A stretch of 64,000 bases of DNA from the NCBI GenBank assembly GCA_037355855.1, contig CM074768.1, forward strand, positions 620,001 to 684,000. The letters run 5' to 3'. Of the stretch, positions 32,935 to 44,435 are shown piece by piece. Every line of letters starts with the position of its first letter. Within the stretch, counting starts at the first letter, position 1. Both the position numbers and the translations under genes were made by a program. The DNA comes from Pseudo-nitzschia pungens. Its lineage: Eukaryota; Bacillariophyta; Bacillariophyceae; Bacillariales; Bacillariaceae. The notes below the pieces were generated by a model. That model searched no databases and was not told the origin of the DNA. It saw only the letters and a program-made list of their open reading frames with translations.

Positions 32935-33240
32935 GAAGTCGTCCTTGAAATCGTCGTCGCTCTTCGTTTCGATCGTCCTCGTCTTCGTCGTCCTTGAAGT
33001 CGTCGTTGCTTCTCGCTTCGATTGTCTTCGTCCTCCCTGAAGTCATCGTTGCTCTTCGCTCCGATTGCCTTCCTCTTCGTCGTCCTCCCTGAAATCGTCG
33101 TCCTCTCTGAAATTGTCGTTGCTCTTCGCTTCGATTGTCTTTGTCGTCCTCTCTGAAATCGTCGTTGCTCTTCGCTTCGATCGTCTTCGTCGTCCTTGAA
33201 ATTGTCGTTGCTCTTTGCTCCGATCGTCTTCGTCCTCATA
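32935..33240. repeat. 45-bp repeat (GTCGTCCTTGAAATCGTCG), element A left arm
   Basis: About seven imperfect units alternate CTCTTCGCTTCGATCGTCTT with CGTCGTCCTCCCTGAAATCG. The reverse complement is at 58715-59065 in element B, and a shorter run is at 55795-55930. Open frames across it encode Arg/Gln/Asp/Glu repeats and are not treated as genes. Confidence 0.75.
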
Positions 33241-33464
33241 CACACCACACAAATTTTGGTTCAAACGATTTTTAAATAATGGTCATCGTGATAATTTCAT
33301 CCATACCGGTATCTGTACTGCCACGTCTGATAAATGTAACGCAACCCCGTAGCGACCCCCCGTGGCAACCTCATTTGTGTGCAAATTTAACACGACATAT
33401 GTTTGCATCACCTTGCGTTGCACAACCTATACGTTCAAGGTTATTGCGCGGTTTGGGTCGCGCC

Positions 33465-33990
33465 AGGGGGTTGCGAAAATCAGACTCTGTGGTTGTGAAA
33501 CGCAACCTCTTACTATTCTGAAATACTTCCTATGTGGTTGCGAAAATCAGACTCCGTGGTTGTGAAACGCAGACTCCGTGGTTGCGAAACGCAGACTTCG
33601 TGGTTGCGAAAATCAGACTCCGTGGTTGTGAAACGCAGACTCCGTGGTTGCGAAAATCAGACTCCGTGGTTGTGAAACGCAGACTCCGTGGTTGCAAAAC
33701 GCAGACTTCGTGGTTGTGAAACGCAGACTCCGTGGTTGTGAAACGCAACCTCTTACTATTCTGAAATACTTCCTATGTGGTTGCGAAAATCAGACTCTGT
33801 GGTTGTGAAACGCAACCTCTTACTATTCTGAATTACTTCCTATGTGGTTGCGAAAATCAGACTCTGTGGTTGTGAAACGCAACCTCTTACTATTCTGAAA
33901 TACTTCCTATGTGGTTGCGAAAATCAGACTCTGTGGTTGTGAAACGCAACCTCTTACTATTCTGAAACAATCATTCGTATGGTTGCGAAA
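33465..33990. repeat. Subterminal tandem repeats of element I (GTGGTTGCGAAAATCAGACT)
   Basis: More than a dozen units of about 18-37 bp alternate GTGGTTGCGAAAATCAGACT with GTGGTTGTGAAACGCA. Longer units of about 73-77 bp add CCTCTTACTATTCTGAAATA. The position just inside the left terminus suggests a transposase-binding subterminal region. Confidence 0.75.
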
Positions 33991-34069
33991 ATCCATGTCA
34001 CACTATCCCAAACGAGTTATACCCCGTTTTGAAAATCATAACTCGCCTCCACAATTACAATTCCCCAGT

Positions 34070-34960
34070 TCAGTCACCGTCGGATTGTATTTCAGTTCCT
34101 GTTGTATCGTATTGCAGTTCCCGTCACATCGTATTCTTCCCTACCTGGAGCAAGGAGGCAATCAAATGCATGGTTAGAAGTGAACTCCGTGATCGATACC
34201 CCCGTCCAATCTTGATGCAGTTCACTCACCGTCGGATTGTAGTTCAGTTGCCGTTGCATCGTATCGCAGTTCCTGTCACATCGTATTTCAGCAGTTGCGT
34301 TCAGTGTATTCATCCCTACCAGGAGCAAGCAGCAGGCAATTAAATGCATGGTTAGAAGTGAACTCCATGATCGATTCCCCCGTTCTTGATGCAGTTCACT
34401 CACCGTCGGATTGTAGTTCAGTTCCCGTCACATGATCGTATTTCAGTTGCGTTCAGTGTATTCTTCCCTACCAGGAGCAACCAGGCAATTAAATGCATGG
34501 TTAGAAGTGAACTCCATGATCGATACCCCCGGCCAATCTTGATGCAGTTCACTCACCGTCGGATTGTATTTCAGTTCCCGTCGTATCGTATTCCAGTTCC
34601 TGTCGTATTGTATTTCAGTTCCTGTCACTGTATTTCAGTTGCGTTCAGTGTATGCTTCCCTACGAGGAGCAAGCAGGCAATTAAATGCATGGTTAGAAGT
34701 GAAGTCCATGATCGATTCCCCCGTTCTTGATGCAGTTCACTCACCGTCGGATTGGATTTCAGTTCCCGTCATATTGTATTCCAGCAGCTCCTGTCGTATC
34801 GTATTCCAGTTCCTGTTGCATCTTATTTCAGTTGCGTTCGTTGTGTTCTTCCCTACCAGGAGCAAGCAGGCAATTAAATGCATGATTAGAAGTGAAGTCC
34901 ATGATCGATTCCCCCGTTCTTGATGCAGTTCACTCACCGTCGGATTGGATTTCAGTAATT
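34070..34960. repeat. 160-190-bp tandem repeat of element I
   Basis: Five to six units begin GCAGTTCACTCACCGTCGGA and contain TTCCCTACCAGGAGCAAGCA and AAATGCATGGTTAGAAGTGA. It is related to 41455-41900 in element A (TTCACTCACCGTTGCATTA; CCCTATCAGGAGCAAGCAGG) and to its inverted copy in B. Confidence 0.8.
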
Positions 34961-35265
34961 TTGTGAAGTTTGGCACACATATTTTATGTGCATTTTTTGC
35001 TTGCTTTTTTTTGCTGTGTGTTTGCAGCATTTGCAGTCCGCGCCATAATTTTTGACTCCATTTAATTTTTGACTACGTACATGTGTACGTACACATTCAC
35101 GTAAGGTTAATTAGTGCTAAGAATACTCCAAAACCTGGTGCACCCGACAAGGAAAAAAGACAAAGGACAGACAAAGGACAGACATCCGTTCCCAAATCAG
35201 CAAAAAGACACTAAAAAATACACTACTACTAGTACAAACAGCAGTAACTATTAAACTACTATAAA

Positions 35266-36490
35266 ACGACTTATGTAAATCAATACATGGAATATTTCCA
35301 CCATTCCAGTGCCAATAGTCCTCACCCTATGTATGCTTGGGACTATGAAAAAAGTCTGAGTGAGAAAGACCTGATAGTTTGGATGTCACATCTATTCAAT
35401 GCACATTTCCTCCAGTACTGGCACATTTCACTAGAAAATATACAAAGTGACTTACCTAAATTCAGAAATGGAATATTTCCACCATTCCAGTGCCAATAGT
35501 CCTCCCTCTATGTATGCTTGGGACTATGAAAAAAGTCTGAGTGAGCAAGACCCAATACTTTGGATGTTACATCTATTTAATGCACATTTCCTCCAGTACT
35601 GGCATATTTCACTAGAAAATATACAAAATGACCTATGTAAATTCAGAAATGGATTATTTCCACCATTCCAGTGCCAATAGTCCTCACCCTATGTATGCTT
35701 GGGACTATGAAAAAAGTCTGAGTGAGAAAGACCTGATAGTTTGGATGTCACATCTATTCAATGCACATTTCCTCCAGTACTGGCACATTTCACTAGAAAA
35801 TATACAAAATGACCTATGTAAATTCAGAAATGGATTATTTCCACCATTCCAGTGCCAACAGTCCTCACCCTATGTATGCTTGGGACTATGAAAAAAGTCT
35901 GAGTGAGAAAGACCTGATAGTTTGGATGTCACATCTATTCAATGCACATTTCCTCCAGTACTGGCACATTTCACTAGAAAATATACAAAATGACCTATGT
36001 AAATTCAGAAATGGATTATTTCCACCATTCCAGTGCCAACAGTCCTCACCGTATGTATGCTTGGGACTATGAAAAAAGTCTGAGTGAGCAAGACCCAATA
36101 CTTTGGATGTCACATCTATTTAATGCACATTTTCTCCAGTACTGGCACATTTCACTAGAAAATATACAAAATGACCTATGTAAATTCAGAAATGGATTAT
36201 TTCCACCATTCCAGTGCCAACAGTCCTCACCGTATGTATGCTTGGGACTATGAAAAAAGTCTGAGTGAGCAAGACCCAATACTTTGGATGTCACATCTAT
36301 TTAATGCACATTTTCTCCAGTACTGGCACATTTCACTAGAAAATATACAAAATGACCTATGTAAATTCAGAAATGGATTATTTCCACCATTCCAGCGCCA
36401 ATAGTCGTCACCCTATGTATGCTTGGGAGTATGAAAAAAGTCTGAGTCAGAAACACCCAACACCTTGGATGTCACATCTATTTAATGTAC
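35266..36490. repeat. 181-bp satellite of element I
   Basis: About 6.7 units with a constant 181-bp period (equivalent positions 35447, 35628, 35809, 35990, 36171). The unit includes CCACCATTCCAGTGCCAATA, CCCTATGTATGCTTGGGACT, CTCCAGTACTGGCACATTTC and CACTAGAAAATATACAAAAT. It is a clear relative of the element A/B satellite. Units differ by few bases. Because 181 is not a multiple of three, the repeated 77-87-codon frames are an artefact. Confidence 0.9.
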
Positions 36491-36599
36491 TTTGAGATTG
36501 TACTGGGTGGTAGAATCCTGTAATAGGATAGATATGTATCATAGTTACATTCCTCGGCTCTTAGAACACTGATACAGTATGTTACCGTATTAGAAGACC

Positions 36600-36935
36600 G
36601 TATTAGAAGATCAACAGGGGGGTGCTAACTGATAAATGGAACTGTAGTGTGCTAAGGGGGACGCTTAGCAAGATGCTAAGCAGGATGCTGGGCCTTGTAT
36701 GTAGAACTTGTACCAGATCTACATACCCTATCTCTTATCAGACCAATATTATTAAGATATTCAGTGTGGTAACTGATAAACCGAACTGTACTGTGCTAAG
36801 GGGGGAACTGAACAGGATGCTAAGCAGGATGCTGGGTCCTTCCAGTAGAATTTGTACCAGATCTAAATACCCTATCTCTTATCAGACCAATATTATTAAG
36901 ATATTCAGTGTGGTAACTGATAAACCGAATAGTGT
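36600..36935. repeat. Two units of the GATGCTAAGCAGGATGCTGG repeat
   Basis: Two copies of about 150 bp (ACTGATAAA...GGATGCTGGG...AGATCTA...TACCCTATCTCTTATCAGAC). The same family forms the longer array at 62930-63700. Confidence 0.75.
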
Positions 36936-37025
36936 TTTGCTTTGCTTAGTGTTTTGCTTTGCTTGCTGCTTTGCTTGCTGCTTTGCTTGCTGCTTTGCTT
37001 GCTGCTTTGCTTGCTGCTTTGTTTA
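36936..37025. repeat. TTTGCTTGCTGC minisatellite
   Basis: Tandem 14-bp copies of GCTTTGCTTGCTGC. Similar TTTGCT-rich sequence fills 49430-50600. Confidence 0.8.
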
Positions 37026-37029
37026 GGTG

Positions 37030-38560
37030 CTCACAATATGGGCTTGGAATCGATCGTAGGGGGAAACAAACCACCAATCACACACCAGCTGGGAATGGAT
37101 CGTAGGATCGTATGGCTTGGAATCGATCGTAAGGGGAATAAATGCCACACAGGCTTGGAATCGATCGATTGTAAGGGCAATGAATACCACACAGACTTGG
37201 AATCAATCGTAGGGGGAATGAATACCACACCGGCTTGGAATCGATCATAGGGGGAATCACTACCACATCGGCTTGGAATCGATCAACAACGCATCCAGTT
37301 ACAAAGGTAGGTACGTGAACAACGATTCGAGTTACAAGGGAGATCTACAACGCTGCAGTCTACGTTAAATTATCATTTAATATTACTAATAGAGGATCAG
37401 CTCTCAGTATGATTCTGCGTGACATGTAGGTGCTCACAATATAGGCTTGGAATCGATCGTTGGGGGAAACAAACCACGTATGGGTTGGAAGGAACAAACC
37501 ACCGGCTTGGATCGTACGCTTGGATCGCAGGGGTTGAAAGGAACAAACCACAGGCTTGGATCGTAGGATCGTACGCTTGGATCAACCCCAACCCCAACAA
37601 AACCAGAGGTTTGGAAAAATCGTAGTAGGGTTGCTGAATCGATCGGGGTTTGGAAAAATCGTAGGGTTGCTGAATCGATCGGGGTTTGGGATGTTTGGGG
37701 TGAATCGTAGTAGGGTTGCTGAATAGATCGATCGGGGTTTGGGATGTTTGGGGTGAATCGTAGTAGGGTTGCAAGGGGAATGACTACCACATCGGCTTGG
37801 AATCGATCGATCGTAGGGGGAATGACTACCACATCGGCTTGGAATCGATCGATCGTAGGGGGAATGACTACCACATCGGCTTGGAATCGATCGATTGTAG
37901 GGGGAGTGACTACCACATCAGCTTGGAATCGATCGATTGTAGGGGGAATGAATACCACATCGACTTGGAATCGATCGATTGTAGGGGGAATGAATACCAC
38001 ATCGACTTGGAATCGATCGATCGTAGGGGGAATGAATACCACATCGACTTGGAATCGATCGTAGGGGGAATGACTACCACATCGGCTTGGAATCGATCGA
38101 TCGTAGGGGGAATGAATACCAACTTGGAATCGATCGTAGGGGGAATGACTACCACATCGGCTTGGAATCGATCGATCGTAGGGGGAATGAATACCACATC
38201 GGCTTGGAATCGATCGATTGTAGGGGGAATGAATACCACATCGACTTGGAATCGATCGATCGTAGGGGGAATGAATACCACATCGACTTGGAATCGATCG
38301 TAGGGGGAATGACTACCACATCGGCTTGGAATCGATCGATCGTAGGGGGAATGAATACCAACTTGGAATCGATGAATCGTAGGGTTGAATCGATCCAATG
38401 AATCGTAGGGGAAAAGCAAGGGCTTGGATCCGATGAATCGTAGGGGAAAGGCAAAGGGTTGAATCGATCCGATGAATCGTAGGGTTGAATCGATCCGATA
38501 GAATCGATCGTAGGGGGAATGTACACCGGCTTGGAATCGATCGAAAGAGGGATGAATAGG
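37030..38560. repeat. GGCTTGGAATCGATCGTAGG minisatellite of element I
   Basis: Dozens of units, mostly 38-46 bp, of CTTGGAATCGATCGATCGTA GGGGGAATGA(C/A)TACCACATC type, with a variant section at 37430-37780 (GGGTTTGGGATGTTTGGGG). Unit length varies by loss or gain of GATC. Long frames on both strands are products of the repeat. Confidence 0.85.
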
Positions 38561-38879
38561 ATCGTGAGGTCGTTGAAAGGAACGAAGGCTTCGATTGAAA
38601 TAAACGGAATCAACTAATCACTTACCGGCTAGGAAAAGATAGTAGGGAGAAGGGCGGGAAACGAAGAACACTGACGTTCTATTCTTAATCCTCGACGCGA
38701 AAACCAAGAACTTGACCGTGTTGAAGTGTTTACCAATCGGTATTCCTTCTTGTACCACTTCAAGGAGGTTATTCGGACTAAAATACAATGAGCAAAAGAG
38801 CCTACCGTAGGGTGGGTTCTCTGCGTTCTCGAACGGAGTGCAATAAAGCAACTCTACTCAAAATAAGTCGGATTGTGAA

Positions 38880-39500
38880 TCGAAACAGCAGTGATTTGTG
38901 TTATTCCTGAAGAAAATAGTGAGTGGAGCACAAAAAAAGTGATTACGGGAAGGAGCAAAATACAGTGATTCAAAATACAGTGATTTGCAAAAGAAAAATA
39001 CAGTGAATTAATACAGTGATTTGCAAAACCGGTGGGTGTCGTCGGCTCGTTTGACACCCATATTGTCATAATGACGTAAAAGATACCAAAAAATAATAAT
39101 AATGAGCCGATTAGAGGTACACTTAACCCTAATAGTGGTTCAACAACGAATTTACAGTGATTTAATACAGTGATTTGCAAGAGCAAAATACAGTGATTTA
39201 ATACAGTGATTTGCAAAACCGGTGGGTGTCGTCGGCTCGTTTGACACCCATATTGTCATAATGACGTAAAAGATACCAAAAAATAATAATAATGAGCCGA
39301 TTAGAGGTACACTTAACCCTAATAGTGGTTCAACAACGAATTTACAGTGATTTAATACAGTGATTTGCAAGAGCAAAATACAGTGATTTAATACAGTGAT
39401 TTGCAAAACCGGTGGTTGTCGTCGGCTCGTTTGACACCCATATTGTCATAATGACGTAAAAGATACCAAAAAATAATAATAAATCAAATATACGTCATTA
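38880..39500. repeat. 190-bp tandem repeat
   Basis: About 2.5 copies with GTGATTTGCAAAACCGGTGG at 39019, 39209 and 39399. Units include GTTTGACACCCATATTGTCA and CACTTAACCCTAATAGTGG, and shorter ACAGTGATTTAATACAGTGA subrepeats. The first two full units look nearly identical. Confidence 0.85.
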
Positions 39501-39689
39501 CGGTGATTAAAGTTATTTAAATACGTATATTATTATTATTGTCATACCGTAATGACGTACCGGTAAGTTACCAGTCATTTTTGACACCCATATTGTCATA
39601 ATGACGTAAAAGATACCAAATTAAAATAATAATAATACTACGTAATACTTCGGTAATAATATTGAGCGCTACGCTACGGCGCTACAACC

Positions 39690-40520
39690 CTTAACCCTAA
39701 TGGTATTAGCGCTAGCTCGCTTAGTAACTGTTTGGGTCTGGTATCCGGTCATAGTACATATTGTACTATGATGACCCGACCCCTACGGTAGCATAGTATC
39801 TTAGCAGGGTAGCATGGTAGGTTAACATATCTAATATTTCGTACTATCATTAGTAGCAACCCTAACCTTGTAGCACTCAGCTACACTGTATTAGTACGGA
39901 TGATATTATGAAGATATTCAAGATGGATGCTATGATCTGTGCTAAGGCTCCTGTGTAGGAGAGTGTACTGGGGCTACAGGCAGCAGCACCCAGTAGCTCA
40001 ACACTAGGAGCTGAGCTGTGTGCTAATTGGTAGCATACAGGCTTAGCAACAGGCTTAGCAACAGGCTTAGCAACAGGCTTAGCAACAGGCTTAGCAGCAG
40101 GCTTAGCAGCAGGCTTAGCAGCAGACCTATCCTGTCTAGTATTGCTAGCAGAGTTTACTAGGGTCGCCGCGTACGATTTGTACCAATCGTACGTACCCCG
40201 AGTATAGCACCTGTAATGGTATAGCTAGATGCTACAGGGTTAGGGTTGCTAAGGCTACGAGATACTGAAAGATGCTAACCTACCATGATACCATGCTAAG
40301 ATACTATGCTACCGCCGGGGTCGGGTCATTGGTGTATAATATGTACCATGACCGGATACCCGGCCCAAACAGTTACCCAACGAGCTAGCATAAGTGAGCT
40401 AGCACACGATTCGATCTAAGGTTACTGTAATAATTAATCGGAGCTATCGCTACGATACTCCGATACGCTACTCCGTATAATACAGTACCGGAGCTACAGA
40501 GCTCCGTTATTCTACGAGTT
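39690..40520. repeat. R1 palindromic dimer inside element I
   Basis: The left half runs from TAACTGTTTGGGTCTGGTAT (about 39725) through TAGCAACCCTAACC (about 39856). The right half is the reverse complement, through GGGTTAGGGTTGCTAA (about 40236) to GCCCAAACAGTTACC (about 40375). Arms of about 150 bp frame a centre with seven or so GGCTTAGCAACA/GCAGCA units (40040-40125). Confidence 0.75.
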
Positions 40521-40561
40521 ATCGAAACGCTACGATACAGCGCTACGCTACAGCGCTATCG

Positions 40562-40810
40562 ACACGTTGCTGCTTGCTGCTTGCTGTCCCCCCCCTGTAT
40601 TATCGACGCGTTGCTGCTGCTTGCTGCTTGCAGTCCCCCCCCCCTGTATTATCGACGCGTTGCTGCTGCTTGCTGCTTGCTGTCCCCCCCCCTGTATTAT
40701 CGACGCGTTGCTGCTGCTTGCTGCTTGCTGCTTGCTGTCCCACCCTGTATTATCGACGCGTTGCTGCTGCTTGCTGCTTGCTGTCCCCCCCCCTGTATTA
40801 TCGATGCGTT
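40562..40810 (-). repeat. Minisatellite (TTGCTGCTTGCTGTCCCCCC), short array in element I
   Basis: Five units of about 45-55 bp (TGTATTATCGACGCG TTGCTGCTGC TTGCTGCTTGCTGTCCCC), the same unit as in the A and B arrays. Confidence 0.85.
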
Positions 40811-41060
40811 GCTGCTACAGCGCTGCAGGGGATAGAGGGGATACAGCGCTACAGCGCTACAGGGGATACAGCGCTACGGGGGATCAGCGCAGCTCAGCTC
40901 TGTATCGTATCGTTCCGATAACTCGTACTTCGTAGATAATAGAGCTCTGTAGCTCCAGTACTGTATTGTACGCGTAGCGTACGGAGTAGCGTAGTGTACG
41001 GAGTAGCGTAGTAGCGTAGCTCCGCTTATTAATTAAATTCAAAGGTGTGCTAGCGCGTTA

Positions 41061-41290
41061 ACTGTTTGGGTCAGGCGTCCGGTCATAGTACATATTGTAC
41101 ACCAGTGACCCGACCCCGGCGGTAGCATAGTATCTTAGCATGGTAGCATGGTAGGTTAGCATATCCAGTACGTATTTCGTAGCATTAGCAACCCTAACCT
41201 TGTAGCACTCAGCTACACTGTACGTAGTATTTTTTAATGCGGATGCTATACCCGGGGTATGTACAACTGGTACAAATCGTACGCGACAAG
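41061..41290 (+). repeat. R1 partial copy near the right end of element I
   Basis: Starts TAACTGTTTGGGTCAGGCGT and ends after TACAAATCGTACGCGACAA, about 160 bp before the element I terminus. The last 160 bp of element I carry GCGAAA/GTCGCG subterminal motifs. Confidence 0.7.
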
Positions 41291-41454
41291 CCTGGGTCAA
41301 AATGGTATTTTTGTCGCGAGGTGGGGGGGGTTGCGAAAAACTTGGAAGAAACCTCGCGAAAATCAAGGTTAAGGTTGCGCGTGGCATAATTTAGGCTTGA
41401 TTTTTCTCGAAAATAGGTCGCGTTGGGTCGCGTGACAGTTATTAGACGCAGTAA

Positions 41455-41900
41455 AGGTCTCCTCACATCGCATCATATTTCATCAGTTGGAATCGCATCA
41501 TTTTGTCAGTTGCGATCACATCATATTTGAGTTGCGATCGCAATATGTGTCAGTTGCCCCGTCGCATCATTTTCCGCATCATTTTTCAGTTGCCCCGTCG
41601 CATTACTAAAGTTGATTCTTCCCTATCAGTAGCAAGCAGGCAACTCAATTCAGAATTAGAACAATTGAAATCCATTATCAATACCCCAGATCTTGATGTG
41701 CTTCACTCACCGTTGCATTATATTTCATTTGCCGTTGCATCCTATTTCATCAGCAGTTGCGGTCGCCTCCCTATCAGGAGCAAGCAGGCAAGTCAATGAT
41801 GCACAGTTAGACGAATCAAAATCCATTATTAATACCTCCTCCAACCTTGATGCGGTTCACTTACCATTTCCAGTTGCCGTCTTTCTTGTTCCATTTCGAC
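41455..41900. repeat. Element A version of the TTCACTCACCGTTG repeat
   Basis: Short subrepeats (TTGCGATCGCA..., CATCATTTTTCAGTTGC) are followed by two longer units with CCCTATCAGGAGCAAGCAGG. An inverted counterpart is at 58180-58620 in B, and diverged units are at 34070-34960 in I. Confidence 0.75.
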
Positions 41901-42235
41901 CCAAAATTATGTGAAGTAAGATTTACGACACATGCATTTTCTGTCATGCATTTATTTGCTGAGAATTGATTTCTTCTACATGATACTAGCAGTAGAGTTA
42001 CTACTAGTAGTATGTACCGTACTGAAGTAATAGTAGTAGAAACCAGTAGAAAGCTGATGGTGATATCGCGCGCCACCTAAACCACAGAGAGCCTGCCCCG
42101 CTGCGCCATAATTTTTGACTGCCTCTTATGTACTACTACCTACGCACTGCAGTAGTATGTAGCAGCAGTGTATAACTGTGGTACTACTACTACAAGCAGC
42201 AAGAATAGTACTACTACCTCAGTGAATATACCATC

Positions 42236-43645
42236 AAATCAAATAACTGAATGAATCTGGCCAATCTTTGTGTGATTCCAATGTGAATATTTCTCATCCT
42301 ATGCATGGGCAAGAGTATGCAAAAAGAAGTATTCAAAAATCACCTATAATTTGGGTGTCACCACTGAATAATTAATATTTGGTCCACTACTGGAAAATTC
42401 ACTAGAAAATACTGTAAAATCACATATCTGAATGAATCTGGCCAATCTTTGTGTGATTCCAGTGTGAATATTCCTCATCCTATGCATGGTCAAGAGTATG
42501 CAAAAAGAAGTATTCAAAAATCACCTATAATTTGGGTGTCACCACTGAATAATTAATATTTGGTCCACTACTGGAAAATTCACTAGAAAATACTGTAAAA
42601 TCACATATCTGAATGAATCTGGCCAATCTTTGTGTGATTCCAGTGTGAATATTCCTCATCCTATGCATGGGCAAGAGTATGCAAAAAGAAGTATTCAAAA
42701 ATCACCTATAATTTGGGTGTCACCACTGAATAATTAATATTTGGTCCACTAATGGAAAATTCACTAGAAAAAAGTACCAAATCACATATCTGAATGAATG
42801 TGGCCAATCTTTGTGTGATTCCAGTGTGTGTATATCTCATCCTATGCATGGGCAAGAGTATTCAAAAAGAAGTATTCAAAAATCACCAATAATTTGGATG
42901 TCACCACTGAATAATTAATATTTGGTCCACTACTGCGGAATTTACTAGAAAAAAGTACCAAATCACATATTGGAATGAATCTGGCCAATCTTTGTATGAT
43001 TCCAGTGTGAATATTCCTCATCCTATGCATGGGCAAGAGTATTCAAAAAGAAGTATTCAAAAATCACCAATAATTTGGGTGTCACCACTGAATAATCAAT
43101 ATTCTTTGTTCCACTACTGCGGAATTTACTAGAAAACATTACCAAATCACATATTGGGATGAATGTGGCCAATATTTGTGTGATTCCAGTGCGAATATTC
43201 CTCATCCTATCCATAGGCAAGAGTATTGAAAAAGAAGTATTCAAAAATCACCTATATTTTGAATGTCGCCACTGAATAATTAATATTTGGTTAACTACTG
43301 CGGAATTTACTAGAAAAACTGTAAAATCACATATCTGAACAAATCTGGCCAATCTTTGTGTGATTTAAGTGTGAATAGTCCTCATCCTGTGCATGGGCAA
43401 GAGTATTCAAAAAGAAGTATTCAAAAATCACCAATGATATGGGTGTCACCACTGAATAATTAATATTTGTTCCACTACTGCTGCGGAATTTACTAGAAAA
43501 AAGTACCAAATCACATATCTGAATGAATCCGGCCAATAGTTGTATGATTCCAGTGTGAATATTCCTCATCCTATGCATGGGCAAGAGTATTCAAAAAGAA
43601 GTATTCAAAAATCACCAATAGTATGGATGTCACCATTGAATAACT
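42236..43645. repeat. 181/182-bp satellite of element A
   Basis: Nearly eight units. Each has GAATGAATCTGGCCAATCTT, TGTGATTCCAGTGTGAATAT, CCTCATCCTATGCATGGGCA, GAAGTATTCAAAAATCACC and CACTGAATAATTAATATTTG. The period is about 181 bp, as in element I, and the ATTCCAGTG...CTCA.CCTATG.ATG core and CACTAGAAAATA are shared. Confidence 0.88.
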
Positions 43646-44435
43646 GAATAGCTCACTTATTCTGACATGTGCTTCGCAGCAAAAATATTGCTATCGCATC
43701 GTGATGTAGCAAAATACATTTCCACCATGGTACTCGAACCAACGACACCACATTAGTTACATCCAGTGGTACCACTATTACTGTCTACTACTGCTTTAAT
43801 GATGTTCTCTCTATCTTATAATGCTACTACCATTTCGGGGAAGGCTCATCCTGTATAATATGTACCAACAGTAAGTTACCGTACCTCTACCTCCACCACT
43901 TCCCGCCAAAAGATTTCTACCAGTACCCTACGTACAGTATACACAGTACTGGAAACCTACACATCCCCTGCCTATACATACATACGTACTACTAGGTATG
44001 TATGTAGACATGTCATTTTTTCTTTTACTAAGACTGTAGACTTAGTACTGTAATCTACGTACATTGCTGTCATTTTTTCCAGTCAGCCTGTACAAACAGT
44101 ACTGTTTCCTACGTACATTATGTGCATCATCGCAGTGAATTTTGTTCCGCCCCACATCTCCCTCGTGGAGGATGTGTCATAATTTTCATTTTCGTTTCAT
44201 TTCATGCATCGGAATATTCTGGCCGGTCCAGTTTAACGTAGCCTTCAGGCACCGGGACCATCTCTTTTGAAGAAGACACATATGCTGTGGGGAGCTTGAG
44301 AACTGGCCGCTCTTGCTTTCTGCACTGTTGTCTGATTCATATCACGGAGGTCGGGTGTGTTGAAGTCCTGGAACTACCTGGCTTACCCAGATATACGACG
44401 TACTGAAATTGAAAACAACGAAAATGAAGACGAAA
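43646..44435. other. Non-coding module between satellite and minisatellites in element A
   Basis: About 0.8 kb, mirrored in reverse complement at 56120-56810 in B. Landmarks are GCTTCGCAGCAAAAATATTG, repeated TGTCATTTTTTC with TAGTACTG, CGCCCCACATCTCCCTCGTG, GGATGTGTCATAATTTTC and GGCTTACCCAGATAT. Related landmarks recur at 50640-51085. No protein gene is supported. Confidence 0.6.

Larger units (their letters stand above)
33324..41449 (+). mobile_element. Element I: 8.1-kb TIR element nested in element A
   Basis: Starts CGTCTGATAAATGTAACGCA and ends, in reverse complement, CGTCTAATAACTGTCACGCG: 24-bp termini with about 20 matches. It is flanked by CA on both sides (33322-33323 and 41450-41451), and element B shows the unbroken site as ACTGCCAGTAAAGG in reverse complement. 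The termini resemble those of A and B (CGTCCGAAAACTG). Inside are diverged versions of the A/B modules in the same order, then modules of its own. No transposase-like frame is seen over 8.1 kb. Confidence 0.7.

Noticed and set aside
32877..33248. Charged Arg/Gln/Asp/Glu-repeat protein, also at 58684-59115
   Set aside because: Several overlapping phases give similar repeats. It follows the 45-bp DNA repeat and has no conserved start.
35287..36404. Series of 70-87-residue frames starting every 181 bp
   Set aside because: They restart with each satellite unit. The period is not a multiple of three, and no frame spans more than one unit and a half.
37434..38613. Frames of 100-200 residues rich in GGMTTTSAWNRSIV or FIPPTIDRFQ
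   Set aside because: Products of the CTTGGAATCGATCG minisatellite on either strand.
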